DNA of 64,000 bases from Panicum virgatum (lineage: Eukaryota > Streptophyta > Magnoliopsida > Poales > Poaceae). Made by a program: the position numbers and the translations under genes. Positions 62,258 to 64,000 of this stretch are shown here, piece after piece. Each line of letters starts with the position of its first letter. The stretch's first letter is position 1. Where the stretch lies: contig NC_053137.1 of the NCBI RefSeq assembly GCF_016808335.1, forward strand, positions 49,467,781-49,531,780. The letters run 5' to 3'. The notes under the pieces are model-generated. The model was not told the DNA's origin and searched no databases. It saw nothing but the letters and a program-made list of their open reading frames with translations.

Positions 62258-63617
62258 TGTCGGTGTCCCGACCCGGCGGTCCGGACCCAACCAGTGATGA
62301 TGCGGCGTGTTCCTCGTCCCAGATGTTGATGCAAGAGGCAACACAGTAACGCACGGGTTTATCCTGGTTCCGGCCGTGGGGCCGTACGTCCAGCAAAAGG
62401 GTGTGCGAGAGCACTATACTGTCTTGCACCGGGGGTGCCTGTAGTAGGGGATACAAGCGAGGCGAGAGAGAGAGGGAAGCTCCCAAGTCTCTGCTAGAGG
62501 GGGAGCTGATTGAGGCGAGTGCCAATATCGGGGCTCAGAAGAGCGTATGTGCTTTGTGAGTGGTGCTGAGCGTTGTGCTCTACCGAATGGGCCGACCCCC
62601 TTAAAGAAAAGCCCGCCTCCTCCTTTTATAGACACAAGGAGGGACGGTGTACATGCACAGGGGATCGTGGAAGTCGTCGTCTTCTCCCCGAATCGCGGGG
62701 GTGCACTGGTCCAGCACTGTGGGAAGTGCACTGTGGGGTATGGCGCCGGGCGTGGTAGTCGTCCTGAGCATCGTCCTTGGTCTTGCGGAGATTGCGCCAA
62801 TGTCCTGGCGGCTCCAGCGGGCAGCGTGGTCGTTGCTGTGGGGGGAACCGTCCTCCAAGCGTGGCGTGGCGGCGTTCCGAGGGTCCTACAAGCCCGGGTC
62901 TTGTCCTGGTCAAGGCCGGAGCCGCTTCCGAGGGTCGTGCCCATGCTGTTCGAGGGCTCCGCGGAAGGGGAAGTGTGAAGGAGGTATGGGGAGTTGACAG
63001 TATATTAGTTGGAGCAGCGCCGAGCACGTTCGCACAGTGCATCGCAGGTTCCCACAGTGTCACCACAGCGTCCGGAATGGCGGAGCAGTGACTGGAGTTG
63101 GCGGACAAGACTCCGGTCACAGCCACTGTGGGGAATAGCGGCCTGACGCCGTCTGACCCAGGCGCTGTGGAGGAGTGGTTGGCATTTAATGCCTCCGTAC
63201 GGCGGGCGGGTGAGCAGAAGGGCCGTTTGTCTTTTCCGTCGAGGGGTAGCCTCGAGCGAGGCGGAGACGTTCTGCTTTCTCGAGGGCAGGCTCGCTATCC
63301 TCTAGTGAGGCGGAGACGATCCGCCTCCCTGAGGGTAGATTCGCTACCCTCGAGCGAGGCGGAGGCGCGGGGCGCGGTCAAGGGCTTCAGCGGGGAGCCT
63401 TCGAGCGAGGCGGAGGTCGCCCCGCGGGTCCGAGGGGGGTGCGGATCGGCCGTACTGCGTACGTGGGCCACGTGTTGGGCTTCATTGAGTTCTTTCCTTT
63501 CTTCCAAATTGGAAGGAGGCCGTAGGCCTTCGTGGGCCTAGTTGCCCGGCATGTGTTTGCGTTTTTAGGGCGGTTTTAGTCCCACGATTAGGGTGCCCCT
63601 AATCATGGTACCCGACA
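62258..63617 (-). mobile_element. LTR of the same family as 12297-13796, inverted, 3' LTR of an element leaving the window
   Basis: Read on the - strand it starts TGTCGGGTACC and ends CACCGACA, with internal blocks shared with the solo LTR at 12297 (for example CCCAACCAGTGATGATG-type and TTTATAGACACAAGGAGGG-type stretches, and the TATA box complement at about 62624-62631). At 63618 it is followed by GTAGCCCCCGAGCC, whose complement is a purine-rich tract ending CTCGGGGGCTAC; that is the expected polypurine tract next to a 3' LTR. The element's internal region therefore lies at 63618 and beyond. Confidence 0.8.
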
Positions 63618-64000
63618 GTAGCCCCCGAGCCTTTGGTCGAGCCAGGGGGATTCGACCAAAGGGTATTTCGGCAATTTTTACCCCTTGATGTGATCGATTG
63701 GCGTCGCGTTCCCGACGGGCGCGTCCGGGTGCTGGCCTGGCGGACGCGACAACTCGTCGGTCGGGGCAGTGTGCCTGCGGAAAAAGTACTCCGAGGCGCG
63801 TGCCCCTCCTTATCTTTTTTTGGTGATGAGACGCGTCAGTGCGCTGAGCAGGTCAGGGTCATGAGGGCGCCTGCTGCTCGGCGGCTAGTGTTAATGCCGC
63901 GCTGTCCTGCGCTCAGGGCCTCAACCCTGCTTTCCTTGGTCGCCTTGCGACGCGCCGTTCGAGGGCAGTCGGCCAGCGCCGATGCTGCGCTGCTCAGCGT
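63618..64000 (-). mobile_element. 3' end of LTR retrotransposon internal region (runs off the window)
   Basis: GC-rich sequence starting with the polypurine tract next to the LTR. There is no recognisable coding domain in these 383 bp, as is usual just upstream of a 3' LTR. Confidence 0.6.

Noticed and set aside
62193..63541. Multiple 80-176-codon frames in the right-hand LTR, mirrored at 12476-13817
   Set aside because: The same frames appear in both LTR copies because they are one repeat family; LTRs do not encode these proteins.

Overview
The window is nuclear DNA from a flowering plant, almost certainly a grass and probably a panicoid. Genes are split by GT-AG introns, coding exons are very GC-rich at their 5' ends, and the intergenic space is filled with grass-type transposons (Stowaway and Tourist MITEs, CACTA, hAT, MULE, L1 and RTE LINEs, Copia and Gypsy-type LTRs). 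No bacterial, phage, plasmid or CRISPR features are present.

Layout. (1) 2.6-8.9 kb, + strand: a decayed GH5 exo-beta-1,3-glucanase homologue. It has an LTR-like insertion inside an exon (3390-4930), a MULE-like element carrying a calcium-dependent protein kinase fragment in an intron (5550-7110), a lost catalytic glutamate and several frameshifts. (2) 9.2-13.8 kb: transposon nest with a SINE (perfect 9-bp TSD), a hAT transposase remnant, a CACTA element carrying a broken LEA fragment, and a 1.5-kb solo LTR. (3) 14.7-32.0 kb, + strand: a 20-exon gene for an RsmB-type rRNA (cytosine-C5) methyltransferase (NusB domain plus NOL1/NOP2/Sun catalytic domain; 570 aa), stretched by a Copia retrotransposon in intron 6 and a large antisense L1 with an open ORF2 in the last intron. 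(4) 32.5-36.2 kb: RTE LINE remnant, a Copia-type solo LTR and a foldback MITE. (5) 37.5-42.3 kb and 48.3-51.3 kb, - strand: two tandem cellulose synthase-like E genes, each 7 exons and 724 aa, with all D,D,D,QxxRW motifs. (6) 53.8-56.5 kb, - strand: a three-exon gene for a small predicted membrane protein of unknown function, with a hAT element in its first intron. (7) 56.7-64 kb: two ORF-less poly(A) retroposons, MITEs and the 3' end of an LTR retrotransposon that runs out of the window.

The functional cargo is therefore one RNA-modification enzyme, two wall-polysaccharide synthase-like enzymes and one unknown membrane protein; the glucanase locus is a relic. They do not form an operon or pathway. 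The most interesting signals are an array of four symmetric 51-54-nt exons at the N-terminus of the methyltransferase gene, a run of TAG stops in the Copia element each explained by CAG to TAG (a CHG methylation-deamination signature), and minute L1 3'-end insertions (18-48 bp) each flanked by a 17-bp target-site duplication. Exon coordinates were read by eye from splice signals and reading frame; the three intact gene models sum to whole codons.
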